This document shows positions 53,400 through 61,734 of a stretch of 64,000 nucleotides of DNA, piece by piece. Location of the stretch: the NCBI GenBank assembly GCA_963752815.1, contig CAVVZI010000015.1, positions 496,001 through 560,000 on the forward strand, in the 5' to 3' direction. The stretch comes from Sva-07 sp963752815. GTDB lineage: Bacteria > Actinomycetota > Acidimicrobiia > Acidimicrobiales > Ilumatobacteraceae. The notes below the pieces were generated by a model. It saw nothing but the letters and a program-made list of their open reading frames with translations. It was not told the origin of the DNA and did not search any database. The number at the start of each line of letters is the position of its first letter. Position 1 is the stretch's first letter. Position numbers and translations under genes: made by a program.

Positions 53400-54959
53400 A
53401 TGCGGGCGACCTCCATCGGCCACGCCGGCCTGCTCGTCGAGACCCGCGGGGTTTCGATCCTGTGCGATCCCTGGTTCGTGCCTGCGTTCTTCGGGTCGTG
53501 GTTCCCGTTCCCGCGCAACGACGAGCTGAGCGACGACCTCGTCGAGCGGATCGAACGCGCCGACTTCCTGTACGTCTCGCACCTCCACGGCGACCACCAC
53601 GACGAGCCGTGGCTCCGTGCCCACCTCCGGCGCGACATCCCGATCCTCCTGCCGGACTATCCGACACGCGAGCAACGGCGCACGTTGGCCGACCTCGGGT
53701 TCAGCGAGTTCATCCGCACGGTCGACACCGAGGAGATCGAGATCGCACCCGGGGTCCGCGTCGCGATCCACATCGAATCGTCGATCACCGACGGGCCAGG
53801 CGGCGACTCGGCCCTCGTGGTGATGGACGGCGAGTCGATCCTCGTCGACCAGAACGACTGCCGGACCAACGACCTCGCCCAGCTCCGCTCACACGGTCCG
53901 GTCGACCTGCACTGGCTGCAGTTCTCCGGCGCCATCTGGTACCCGATGGTCTACGAGATGGCCGACGACGTGAAGCGCGTGCTCTGCGATGCGAAGGTCG
54001 ACAGCCAGTTCGCGCGTGCCATGCGCTACGTCGAGAACGTCGGTGCCCGCGCGGTGGTGCCGAGCGCCGGTCCACCGTGCTTCCTCGACCCCGACCTGTT
54101 CGGTCTCAACATGATCGACGGCGACGAGCTGAGCATCTTCCCGGACCAGACCGCGTTCCTCGAACGGCTCGATCGAGCCGGTCACCGCGGCGTGCTGAAC
54201 ATGCCGGGCACGTGCATCGAGGTCACCCCCGACTCGCTCGAGATCATCCACCCGGTCCCGCTCGAGGAAGTGCGGGCGATCTTCGACGACAAGCGTCCGT
54301 ACCTCGTCCGCTACCAGGCGGATTGGATGCCGTGGCTCGACGAGCTGAAGGCGGGCTGGGATCCGGCGTCGACCGACCTGATCGCCACGCTGCAGGAGTG
54401 GTGGGAGCCGTTGCTCGAGATGGCGCCGACGCTACGCGGGCAGGTCGGTGCCAACGTCCTGCTGCGGGCGGGCGACCTCGCCATCGTGATCGACTTCCCC
54501 GCCGGCGAGGTCCGCCTGCACGACGGCGAGCCGTACTCGTTCCGCTTCGACGTCGCCCGCGAGCTCGTCGAGACCGTGGTCCACCAGCGCGCCGTCGACT
54601 GGAGCAACTCGCTGTTCCTGTCGTGCCGGTTCACCGCATGGCGCGATGGCGAGTTCAACGAGTACGTCTACAACTTCTTCAAGTCGCTGTCGCGCGAGCG
54701 CATGCGGCGCGCCGAGGCCGAGGTCGTCCGCAAGCTCGATCCCGATGCGGAACGGTGGCACGACGACGAGCCCGACATCCGCCTCGGCGACTACCTCGTG
54801 CAGCGACGCTGCCCCCACCGCAACGCCGACCTCGCCGCGTTCGGCCTGATCGACGGCGACGAACTCGTGTGCACGCTCCACGGCTGGCGCTTCGATCTGG
54901 CGACCGGGCGCTGCCTCACGGCCTCCGATCAGCCGGTCCGGATCAGGCGCGTCGACTAG
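53400..54959 (+). CDS. Metallo-beta-lactamase-fold hydrolase with C-terminal Rieske domain (CMP-sialate-hydroxylase-like parts)
   Basis: The 519-residue protein has an N-terminal beta-lactamase-fold domain (1-280) with metal motif YVSHLHGDHHDEPW and opening MRATSIGHAGLLVETRGVSI, similar to UlaG/CMAH-type enzymes. A middle region of unknown fold follows. The C-terminal Rieske [2Fe-2S] domain (about 465-519) has ligands CPH in RRCPHRNADLAAF and CxxH in VCTLHGWRFDL. Vertebrate CMAH has the same two parts but with Rieske first, so here the order is reversed. It may hydroxylate a nucleotide sugar or related substrate using electrons through the Rieske cluster. The start is 10 bases after the hairpin at 53351-53389. 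Confidence 0.85.
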   Translation: MRATSIGHAGLLVETRGVSILCDPWFVPAFFGSWFPFPRNDELSDDLVERIERADFLYVSHLHGDHHDEPWLRAHLRRDIPILLPDYPTREQRRTLADLGFSEFIRTVDTEEIEIAPGVRVAIHIESSITDGPGGDSALVVMDGESILVDQNDCRTNDLAQLRSHGPVDLHWLQFSGAIWYPMVYEMADDVKRVLCDAKVDSQFARAMRYVENVGARAVVPSAGPPCFLDPDLFGLNMIDGDELSIFPDQTAFLERLDRAGHRGVLNMPGTCIEVTPDSLEIIHPVPLEEVRAIFDDKRPYLVRYQADWMPWLDELKAGWDPASTDLIATLQEWWEPLLEMAPTLRGQVGANVLLRAGDLAIVIDFPAGEVRLHDGEPYSFRFDVARELVETVVHQRAVDWSNSLFLSCRFTAWRDGEFNEYVYNFFKSLSRERMRRAEAEVVRKLDPDAERWHDDEPDIRLGDYLVQRRCPHRNADLAAFGLIDGDELVCTLHGWRFDLATGRCLTASDQPVRIRRVD

Positions 54960-54968
54960 CCGAATCAT

Positions 54969-55021
54969 CCGAAATTTGGAGCAATCGTCGCGCTGAGCGC
55001 GACATCTGCTCCATTTTTCGG
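54969..55021. terminator. Bidirectional hairpin terminator
   Basis: A long imperfect hairpin between two convergent genes. The outer arms (54969-54983 and 55007-55021) pair with two mismatches; inner arms gtcgcgc/gcgcgac are perfect around a 3-base loop (tga). A T-rich segment (ccatttttcgg) follows on the plus strand and an A/T-rich one (gaaattt) mirrors it on the minus strand, so it could end both transcripts. Confidence 0.75.
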
Positions 55022-55034
55022 GAGAAGGAGAAGT

Positions 55035-56018
55035 TCAGGCGCCGTCGTGGACCCAGACGGGAGTGCCCATCGGCAGGATGCCGCTGTCCCAGATCCAGTC
55101 CATCGCGGGCACGCTCACCCGGACACAGCCGTGTGAGGCGGGATAGTTCGGGATGCTGTTCGAGCCGTGGACGGCCACGCCGCCGACGAAGTACTTCGGC
55201 CGGTAGATCTCGCCGAGGTCGCCCTCCCACCAGCCTTCCGGGCGTTCACGGTTCACCTTGTGGAGCCCGCTCGGGGTGAGCGAGACGCCCGTGATGACTT
55301 CACCGGGTGTGTTCTTGTCCTCTTCGGTGTACTCCTGGCCGTTGCCGGTGGAGGTGTTGAGGATCCAGTCGGTGCGACCGTCGATCACGAAGAACAGCAG
55401 CTGCTTCGCCTTGTCGATCTCGACCAGCGTGCCGGCGTTCGCCCGGGCGAACGGACGCAGCGTCATCGTGGTGAGCCCGTCGGCCGTGCGCTGGTCGACG
55501 GAGCCGCTGGCATCGAAGCCCATGTACTTCTGGAAGGCCATCACCGCCTGCTTGGTGGTGAGCCCGTAGCTGCCGTCGGCGCCTGACAGCCAGAATCCGA
55601 GTTCGAACAGGCGCGTCTGGACGCGAGCGGTTTCGCCGCCGCTTCTCGACCCCACGGCCCCGAGCGGCGGATCGACCGGCAGCACCGGCACGATGTTCGG
55701 TGGAAGGGTCGTGGTGGGCGCTTCGGTGGGAGGCGGCGCGACCGTGGTGGGCGCTTCGGTGGGAGGCGGCGCGACCGTGGTGGTCGGCGCCTCGGTGGTG
55801 GTCGGCGCCTCGGTCGTGGTGGGAGCGACCGTCGTGGTCGGCTCAGGCGCTGCGGTGGTGGTGACGACCAGGGCAGCCGGGTCTCCCGCGGCGCCCTCGC
55901 CCCCGCCGCCGCTCATGACCGCGGTCGAGCATGCGGCGAGCACCGACGCGCCAACGACCGCTACGCCGAGCATCCGTGCCCGGGACGCACGCGTTCGCAG
56001 AGATACGGTCAACACCAC
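55035..56018 (-). CDS. L,D-transpeptidase lipoprotein with peptidoglycan-binding domain
   Basis: The 327-residue exported protein has a lipobox-type signal (ASVLAACS near residue 30). A long Thr/Pro/Ala/Glu linker (about 50-110) with tandem repeats of TTTEAP and VAPPPTEAP follows, the latter from duplicated 33-base DNA units around 55709-55775. It continues with a peptidoglycan-binding domain (VQTRLFELGFWLSGADGSYG) and a YkuD catalytic domain with HGSNSIPNYPASHGCVRVS; the His and Cys (SHGCVR) are present. It makes 3-3 cross-links in peptidoglycan. The start is GTG at 56018. It is downstream-convergent with the Rieske protein across the terminator at 54969. Confidence 0.92.
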   Translation of the reverse strand: MVLTVSLRTRASRARMLGVAVVGASVLAACSTAVMSGGGGEGAAGDPAALVVTTTAAPEPTTTVAPTTTEAPTTTEAPTTTVAPPPTEAPTTVAPPPTEAPTTTLPPNIVPVLPVDPPLGAVGSRSGGETARVQTRLFELGFWLSGADGSYGLTTKQAVMAFQKYMGFDASGSVDQRTADGLTTMTLRPFARANAGTLVEIDKAKQLLFFVIDGRTDWILNTSTGNGQEYTEEDKNTPGEVITGVSLTPSGLHKVNRERPEGWWEGDLGEIYRPKYFVGGVAVHGSNSIPNYPASHGCVRVSVPAMDWIWDSGILPMGTPVWVHDGA

Positions 56019-56069
56019 GCCAAAACCCTAACGGGACACCCTTGCCTGGCGGTGGCACCCAGGCGAAGT

Positions 56070-56990
56070 TCACACCAAAGTGTCCGGGTCGTCGAACACG
56101 GTCGGCGCGGTCGGCAGGCGAGACGGGTCGTACCGGTCGACCAGGTGCTCGAGGGTGATCGGCTCGCCCGGCGCGGCCAGCCCGACGCTCCCGGCGATCC
56201 ACGTCAGGACCGCCCCTGGGCTCACGCCGGCCGCCTCGAGGTCGCCGAGCGTCACCGCGCCGTGCCGTTTCGCCAGCCGCTCGCCGTCGGTGCCGAGGAC
56301 GAGCGGGACGTGCGTGTAGGTCGGCTGCGGCAGCCCGAGGAGTCGCTGCAGGTGGATCTGACGCGCGGTGGACGACACGAGATCGTCGCCACGGACGACG
56401 TCGTCGATCCCCTGGGCGCCGTCGTCGACCACGACGGCGAGGTTGTATGCCGGCACTCCGTCGTTGCGCCGGAGCACGACATCGTCGACCGTGCCCTCCA
56501 CCCGCCCGACCACTCGATCGTCGAAGGCGACGGAATGGCCGTCGGTGCGCAGTCGCAGTGCGGGCCGACGACCGGCGGCGCGGTGGGCGGCCACCGCACT
56601 CGCGTCGAGCTCGCGGCACGTGCCGGGGTACGAGCCCGGCGGCCCGTGCGGCGCCGCCGACGATGCGGCGATCTCGGCGAGGATCTCGCGGCGGGTACAG
56701 AAGCATTCGTACACGAGCCCGCGCGTCCGGAGGTCGGCGATCGCCGCGTCGTAGATCGGGAACCGGTCGCTCTGCCTGACCACCTCGCCGTCCCAGTCGA
56801 GCCCGAGCGCGGCCAGATCGCGGAGCTGCGTGCGCTCGTTGTCGACGTTCGACTGCTGCCGATCGAGGTCCTCCATGCGCACGACGAACCGTTGCCGTCG
56901 CGAGCGCGCCGACAGCCACGCGACCACGGCGGTGCGGAGATTGCCGAGGTGCAGGTCGCCGGTCGGAGAGGGGGCGAATCGGCCTGTCAC
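56070..56990 (-). CDS. gluQ: Glutamyl-Q tRNA(Asp) synthetase
   Basis: The 306-residue class I synthetase-like protein activates glutamate and attaches it to queuosine in tRNA(Asp). It has RFAPSPTGDLHLGNLRTAVV (HIGH-like HLGN), the KMSKS-like LAKRHGAVTLG and the GluQ zinc site with CxC and later Tyr/Cys in VYECFCTRREI and GSYPGTCREL. It lacks the anticodon-binding domain of full GltX, as expected. The GTG start at 56990 fits the VTGRFAPSP opening. It lies between the L,D-transpeptidase gene (same strand, 51 bases) and the divergent zinc-ribbon gene. Confidence 0.93.
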   Translation of the reverse strand: MTGRFAPSPTGDLHLGNLRTAVVAWLSARSRRQRFVVRMEDLDRQQSNVDNERTQLRDLAALGLDWDGEVVRQSDRFPIYDAAIADLRTRGLVYECFCTRREILAEIAASSAAPHGPPGSYPGTCRELDASAVAAHRAAGRRPALRLRTDGHSVAFDDRVVGRVEGTVDDVVLRRNDGVPAYNLAVVVDDGAQGIDDVVRGDDLVSSTARQIHLQRLLGLPQPTYTHVPLVLGTDGERLAKRHGAVTLGDLEAAGVSPGAVLTWIAGSVGLAAPGEPITLEHLVDRYDPSRLPTAPTVFDDPDTLV

Positions 56991-57029
56991 GCGGTCGGCG
57001 CTCGAAGGCGTGTCGTTACAGTCGGCGTC

Positions 57030-58271
57030 ATGGTGTGTCCATCGTGCGGAGTCGCGGTCAGCGTAGGGCAACGGTTCTGCAACGCTTGTGGCACCTCGCT
57101 GCGCGGCGTGACCGACCCCACCGAGCCGTTGGAGTCGGTCGACGCCGACCCGCTCTCGGCGGCGTTCCCGATCACCGAGCTGTCGCCACCGACCGACGCC
57201 GACGTGACCACCGAGATGTTCGCTCCGCCGACCGGCGCGCCGATCACGACGCTCGAGATGCCGATGGAGGTGACGCTCGAGACGTCGGCGGCCGCCGCGC
57301 CGGCGTTGTTCGACGGGCTCGACGACGTGACCGCGTTCCCACCCCAGCGCGAGCGGTTCCGCGTCAGGTTCATGTTCATCGCGTCGTTCATCGGTGCGAT
57401 CGCCGCCCTGATGGCGGCAGTCGCCGACGTGATCGACATCCGCACGAGCCGACCCACCGCGGGCATCACGTCCGGCGTGGCGACGCTCGACGACGTCGCG
57501 TCGAACCTCGGGCCCGGCGGTGTCATCGGTGCGGCCTTCATGGTCGTCGGCGCCCTTCTCGCCTGCTTCGGTCTCCGCTGGGCGAGCGGGATGGCGGGCG
57601 GGGCCGGGCTGGCGCTCGCCGGGTGGGCGGCACTCACGATCGGCCTCGTCGAGGTGCCGGTCGGTGAGGCCGAGTCGATCACACGGGCGTCGGAGCAGGC
57701 ATTCACGCTCACCGTGACCCGCGACGTCGGATGGTGGCTGGTCGTCGGGGTCGGCGCGATCGGCGTGGTCGTCTTCCTCGCGTCGGTGCGTTCGGTGCGA
57801 CGGGCGAACCAGCGGTACCTCAACCCGCTCATCGGCGGGATCGGCGCCGTGTGCGGGCTGGTGCTGGCTGTCGGGCCACTGGTCCCGGTCGGTGAGGCGA
57901 CATGGCGCGACAACGTCCGCTCGCCGAGCGCGGCCATCGACCTGCCGACGATCTTCTTCGCCGGCCGCCTCGCGCAGGTCGGGCTGATCGCGTTCACGGG
58001 CGTCATCGGATTCCTGGCCGTGCGCGCCTACGGACTCGGGCTGGCGGCCGGCGGTCTGAGCGTCGCGGGCTGGCTGTGGATCACGTCGTTGCTCGAAATC
58101 GGCCCACGGCCGACCGGTATCGCCGCCCGGAATCCCGGCGCCGTCGACACGCTGCCCCACGGCGTCACGATCGTCGGCATGATCCTGTCGGTCGTCCTGG
58201 TCCTGATCGCCGTCATCGCCGCGCTCGTGAGCCGGCTGGCCGCCGGTCGGCCACATCACCCCGCGGGGTGA
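57030..58271 (+). CDS. Zinc-ribbon multi-spanning membrane protein
   Basis: The 413-residue protein begins with a zinc ribbon (MVCPSCGVAVSVGQRFCNAC), then an acidic linker (about 25-105), then seven to eight membrane helices (for example FRVRFMFIASFIGAIAALMA and VIGAAFMVVGALLACFGLRW). Zinc ribbons of this type are common on actinobacterial membrane proteins of unknown role. TACAGT at 57017-57022 ends 8 bases before the ATG, so the mRNA is probably leaderless. It shares the divergent gap with gluQ. It is not linked to the copper genes that follow after 133 bases. Confidence 0.82.
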   Translation: MVCPSCGVAVSVGQRFCNACGTSLRGVTDPTEPLESVDADPLSAAFPITELSPPTDADVTTEMFAPPTGAPITTLEMPMEVTLETSAAAAPALFDGLDDVTAFPPQRERFRVRFMFIASFIGAIAALMAAVADVIDIRTSRPTAGITSGVATLDDVASNLGPGGVIGAAFMVVGALLACFGLRWASGMAGGAGLALAGWAALTIGLVEVPVGEAESITRASEQAFTLTVTRDVGWWLVVGVGAIGVVVFLASVRSVRRANQRYLNPLIGGIGAVCGLVLAVGPLVPVGEATWRDNVRSPSAAIDLPTIFFAGRLAQVGLIAFTGVIGFLAVRAYGLGLAAGGLSVAGWLWITSLLEIGPRPTGIAARNPGAVDTLPHGVTIVGMILSVVLVLIAVIAALVSRLAAGRPHHPAG

Positions 58272-58404
58272 CGCGATTCACACCACGCAGGAACCAAACC
58301 GTTACAGCGAGCGCCCATTTGCGCCGATACGGAACGGATCGGTCAGCACGAGCCGTCCGACGAGAATCCCCCATGGAAATGGGCAGCGGAAAGCGGACGA
58401 ACGA

Positions 58405-59142
58405 ATGCGAATGATCAAGCGGGTATCGATTGGCGGGCTGATCTTGGCCGGCGCCTCGGTCGTCGGGGCCGGCGTCGCCTCGGCGCACGTCACGGTCCAG
58501 GAGGATTCGGTCACGGCCGGCGAGTTCGCGGTCGTCTCGATCGCCGTACCGCACGGGTGTGACGGATCATCCACGACGGAAGTTCGGATCCAGATGCCCG
58601 AGACGATCGCCTCGGTGACACCGACGATCAACGCAGGATGGGATGTCGCGAAGGTGATGGAGCCGCTCGCGGAGCCGATCCAGGGCGAGGGCGGCGAGAT
58701 CACCGAGCGCGTCAGCGAGGTCGTGTACACGGCGAAGACGCCGCTGCCCGACGGTTACCGCGACGTGTTCGCGCTGAGCATGAAGGTGCCCGACGACGCG
58801 TCCGGTCTCATGTTCTTCCCGACCGTGCAGGCGTGCGAGCAGGGCGAGTCCGACTGGATCGAGATCCCCGCTGACGGGCAGGACCCGTTCGAACTCGAGA
58901 AGCCGTCGCCGTTCGTGAACGTCGTCGCGTCGACGGACAGCGCAGATGCCGCCGCTGACGGCGATACTGGCACCGATGGCGAAAGTGCGGGGGAGGCAAC
59001 CAGCGACGTCGTCGCCGAGGTCGAGTCGGTGGACTCGAACGACGACGACAGCAGCAACGGTCTCGCGATCGCCGCGCTCGTCGTCGGTCTGCTCGGCGTC
59101 GGCACCGGCGCCGTGGCAATCGCCCGCACCCGCAAGGCCTGA
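58405..59142 (+). CDS. YcnI-like copper-binding exported protein (DUF1775)
   Basis: The 245-residue protein has a signal ending ASVVGAGVASAHVTVQED; cleavage would expose a mature N-terminal His, the copper-binding His of YcnI-type domains. The DUF1775 domain (about 28-170) has IAVPHGCDGSSTTEVRIQMP, INAGWDV and FFPTVQACEQGESDWIEI. A Ser/Asp/Glu linker and one C-terminal anchor helix (GLAIAALVVGLLGVGTGAV) follow. It precedes the CopC-CopD gene, the same order as ycnI-ycnJ in Bacillus, pointing to copper acquisition or handling outside the membrane. Confidence 0.92.
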   Translation: MRMIKRVSIGGLILAGASVVGAGVASAHVTVQEDSVTAGEFAVVSIAVPHGCDGSSTTEVRIQMPETIASVTPTINAGWDVAKVMEPLAEPIQGEGGEITERVSEVVYTAKTPLPDGYRDVFALSMKVPDDASGLMFFPTVQACEQGESDWIEIPADGQDPFELEKPSPFVNVVASTDSADAAADGDTGTDGESAGEATSDVVAEVESVDSNDDDSSNGLAIAALVVGLLGVGTGAVAIARTRKA

Positions 59143-59161
59143 GCGAAACCGGTTTCGACCT

Positions 59162-60871
59162 GTGAACGGCCCACTTGTCGCGCGGGGTCAGGCACCGCGC
59201 AACAAGTGGGCGTTCGGCGCGGTCTTGCTGATCGTGCTCGGCGCGCTCTTCGGGTGGTCGGCCGGACCGGTGTCGGCACACGCCGAGCAACTGGACATCG
59301 ATCCCCCCGCCGGCGCGATCCTCGAGACCACACCCGACGAGGTCGTGGTCACGTTCAACGAACCGATCTCGCTGAGCGGCGGCACCGCCGAGGTGTTCGA
59401 CGACTCCGGCGAGAGCGTCCCGGTCGAGGCATCGGTCACCGACGCCTCCGTGCACATCGACCTGCCGGCGACGCTCGACGACGGCACCTACCTCGTGGCG
59501 TGGCGGATCATCTCCCAGGACTCGCACCCGCTCTCGGGCACGAGCACGTTCAGCATCGGCACGCCTTCGGCCGGCGGCGCCGCCGAGGTCGACCTCGGTG
59601 GCGGCACTCCCGCGGCGGCGAGCCTGTGGCGCGTCCTCGCCATGGCGGGCACCTACGGAGGCGTCCTCGTGGCGGTCGGACTGTGGTGGTACTCGCGCCG
59701 GTGGCACCGAGGCGTGCTCCGGCAACCCGACGATTCGATGGTCGACGCGCTGCGGCGCCTCGACCGGTGGGGTACGGGCGCGGCGCTCGTCGGCATCGTG
59801 TCGCTGGTCATCGCCTTTCCGGCCCGGCTCGTCACGGTCGGCGGATCGTGGGACGCGCTCACCGACGGATCGTTCGTCAGCGACACCATCACCGGCCCGA
59901 TCGGCCAGGCAACGATGCTGTCGCTCGTCGGGTTGCTCGGCCTGCTGATCTTCCGGTCGACCGGTCGGTCGTGGCCGACACTGATCGCCGGGCTCGTGAG
60001 TTCACTGCTGGCCCTCGGCGGCTTCGCGCTCGAAGGGCACACCCGCACGAAGGAGCCGACGAGGGTGATCGTCGTCGCCGACATCGTTCACACCGCGGCG
60101 GGTGCTGCATGGCTCGGCGGCGTGCTGGCGTTGGCGATCCTGCTCCGCCGGACCGCGGGGGTGTGGCGGGCCCGGGTCGCGCTCGACGTGTCATGGGCCG
60201 CGCTCTGCGCCGTCGCTGTGGTGTCGGCCGCCGGGATCACGATGAGCGTGATCGTGCTGCCGTCGTTCAACGCCCTCGCCGACACCGGGTACGGGCTGGC
60301 GTTGATGGTGAAGATCGGACTGGTGTTGGTGCTCCTGGCGATCGGCGTGAAGAGCCGGCTCGTGCTCGTCCCGGCGATCGAGGAGGCGGAGGCGTCGGGT
60401 GAACCGGAGCCCGTCGACCGCGCCGTCCGCCATCTCCGCCGGTCGGTCATGATCGAGTTGGTCGTGTTCGCGATGCTGCTCGTCGCGACGGCCACTCTCG
60501 TCGGGCGTTCGCCGGTGATCGCCGACACGGCCGGAGGCGTGATCGCCCCGCCGCCGGTCGAACTCGCGCCGAGCGGCGGCACCGTCTCGATGACGATCGA
60601 TCCGGGTGCCGTCGGCGCCAACATCGTCAACGTCACCCTGCTCGATGGAACGGGTGCGCCGCTGAGCGTGATCGAACCCCCCGCACTCGAGTTGCGGGAA
60701 CGAACCCGCGGCGTCGGGCCGATTCCTCTGACCGCCCAGGATCTCGGCGACGGTGCGTACTTCGCGATCGCCGACATCCCCTTCGTCGGGACGTGGGAGC
60801 TCACGGTGCGGGCCCGTACGGGGACGTTCGACTCCACCGCCGCCGTTGTCGAGTTCACGATCGATCAGTGA
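59162..60871 (+). CDS. CopC-CopD fusion copper transport protein (YcnJ-like)
   Basis: The 569-residue protein has an N-terminal helix/signal ending SAGPVSAHAEQLDIDPPAGA. The CopC domain has its mature His and DSHPLSGTSTFSIG as Cu(II) ligands. An eight-helix CopD domain (about 155-480) follows, then a C-terminal beta domain of about 110 residues. It imports copper in YcnJ-type systems. The start is GTG at 59162; a 43-base hairpin (59169-59211) lies within the first 17 codons. YcnI genes lie on both sides, forming one copper locus. A leader of 19 bases separates it from the YcnI stop. Confidence 0.9.
   Translation: MNGPLVARGQAPRNKWAFGAVLLIVLGALFGWSAGPVSAHAEQLDIDPPAGAILETTPDEVVVTFNEPISLSGGTAEVFDDSGESVPVEASVTDASVHIDLPATLDDGTYLVAWRIISQDSHPLSGTSTFSIGTPSAGGAAEVDLGGGTPAAASLWRVLAMAGTYGGVLVAVGLWWYSRRWHRGVLRQPDDSMVDALRRLDRWGTGAALVGIVSLVIAFPARLVTVGGSWDALTDGSFVSDTITGPIGQATMLSLVGLLGLLIFRSTGRSWPTLIAGLVSSLLALGGFALEGHTRTKEPTRVIVVADIVHTAAGAAWLGGVLALAILLRRTAGVWRARVALDVSWAALCAVAVVSAAGITMSVIVLPSFNALADTGYGLALMVKIGLVLVLLAIGVKSRLVLVPAIEEAEASGEPEPVDRAVRHLRRSVMIELVVFAMLLVATATLVGRSPVIADTAGGVIAPPPVELAPSGGTVSMTIDPGAVGANIVNVTLLDGTGAPLSVIEPPALELRERTRGVGPIPLTAQDLGDGAYFAIADIPFVGTWELTVRARTGTFDSTAAVVEFTIDQ
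59169..59211. repeat. Hairpin element with the same loop motif, within the start of the CopC-CopD gene
   Basis: Arms gcccacttgt (59169-59178) and acaagtgggc (59202-59211) pair perfectly. One mismatch is followed by a further 6-bp stem (gcgcgg/ccgcgc) around loop ggtcaggca. Read on the minus strand, 59184-59196 is GGTGCCTGACCCC, identical to the loop of the hairpin at 53351-53389, while the stems are unrelated. Confidence 0.8.
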
Positions 60872-60884
60872 CAGGACGAATCCA

Positions 60885-61721
60885 GTGATCTCATCTCTCT
60901 CCAGAATCGTCGCGATTCTCGCGGTCGCCGGCGGCGCCGCGATCGCCGTGTCATCGAGCGCGTCGGCCCACACGGACACCGACCTGGTGGCCGTACCGGC
61001 GGGCGAGGACGCGACCGTGACCTTTCGTCCACAGCACGGGTGCGGCGATTCACCGACGATCGCCGTGTCGGTGCGGGCTCCGGTGCCCGGTGCCCAGGCC
61101 GAAGACGTCGACGGATGGACCGTGTCCAGCACGCAGGACGATCAGGGTCGCACCGTCGTCGAATGGTCGGGCGGCAGCCTCCCGCCGGACCAAACAGGCG
61201 CATTCCCGATCGAGTTCGTCGCTCCCGACGCGGTCGGTGAACTGCTGACCTTCCCGGCCGTGCAGACCTGTGCGAACGGCGAGGAATTGGCATGGATCAG
61301 CGGCGATCCGGCCACCGAGTTCCCCGCCCCACGGCTGCTGATCCTGGCGCCAGGATCACCGCCGGCTGCCACCGTCGACGACGTGGCGCTCGACGCGCCC
61401 GGCCGTGACCAGATCACCGCCGTCGTCGACATCGACAACCCGGGTTCGACGACGCTCGCTGCCGCTCCCGAATCGACGGCTCCCGCCTCGACCGCACCGG
61501 CGACGACGGCACTGCCGACGACCGAACTGCCGACCACCGCCGCGGCGACCAGCGCGCCGGTCGCGACCGACACCGATGACACCACGCTCGTGCTCGACAC
61601 GAGCCCGAGCGACGCCGACGGGGACGACGGTTCGACCTCGACGGTGTGGATCGTCGTCGGGCTGATCGTGTTCGTCGCGATCGCCGTCGCGGCGATCCTC
61701 GCGGCGCGACGTCGGCGCTGA
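60885..61721 (+). CDS. Second YcnI-like (DUF1775-like) exported protein
   Basis: The 278-residue protein has a signal (IVAILAVAGGAAIAVSSSAS) cut before AHTDTD, again giving a mature His near the N-terminus. The first 150 residues resemble YcnI, more divergent than the gene at 58405 (FRPQHGCGDSPTIAVSVRAP, GWTVSSTQDD). A Thr/Ala/Pro linker and one C-terminal helix (WIVVGLIVFVAIAVAAIL) ending in basic residues follow. The start is GTG at 60885, 13 bases after the CopC-CopD gene. It is probably a third part of the copper locus. Confidence 0.85.
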   Translation: MISSLSRIVAILAVAGGAAIAVSSSASAHTDTDLVAVPAGEDATVTFRPQHGCGDSPTIAVSVRAPVPGAQAEDVDGWTVSSTQDDQGRTVVEWSGGSLPPDQTGAFPIEFVAPDAVGELLTFPAVQTCANGEELAWISGDPATEFPAPRLLILAPGSPPAATVDDVALDAPGRDQITAVVDIDNPGSTTLAAAPESTAPASTAPATTALPTTELPTTAAATSAPVATDTDDTTLVLDTSPSDADGDDGSTSTVWIVVGLIVFVAIAVAAILAARRRR

Positions 61722-61734
61722 CCGCGCGCAAACC

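Noticed and set aside
56070..58259. Minus-strand frame that extends gluQ upstream to 58259
   Set aside because: Only the part from the GTG at 56990 (VTGRFAPSP) matches the synthetase family; the rest is antisense to the zinc-ribbon membrane gene.
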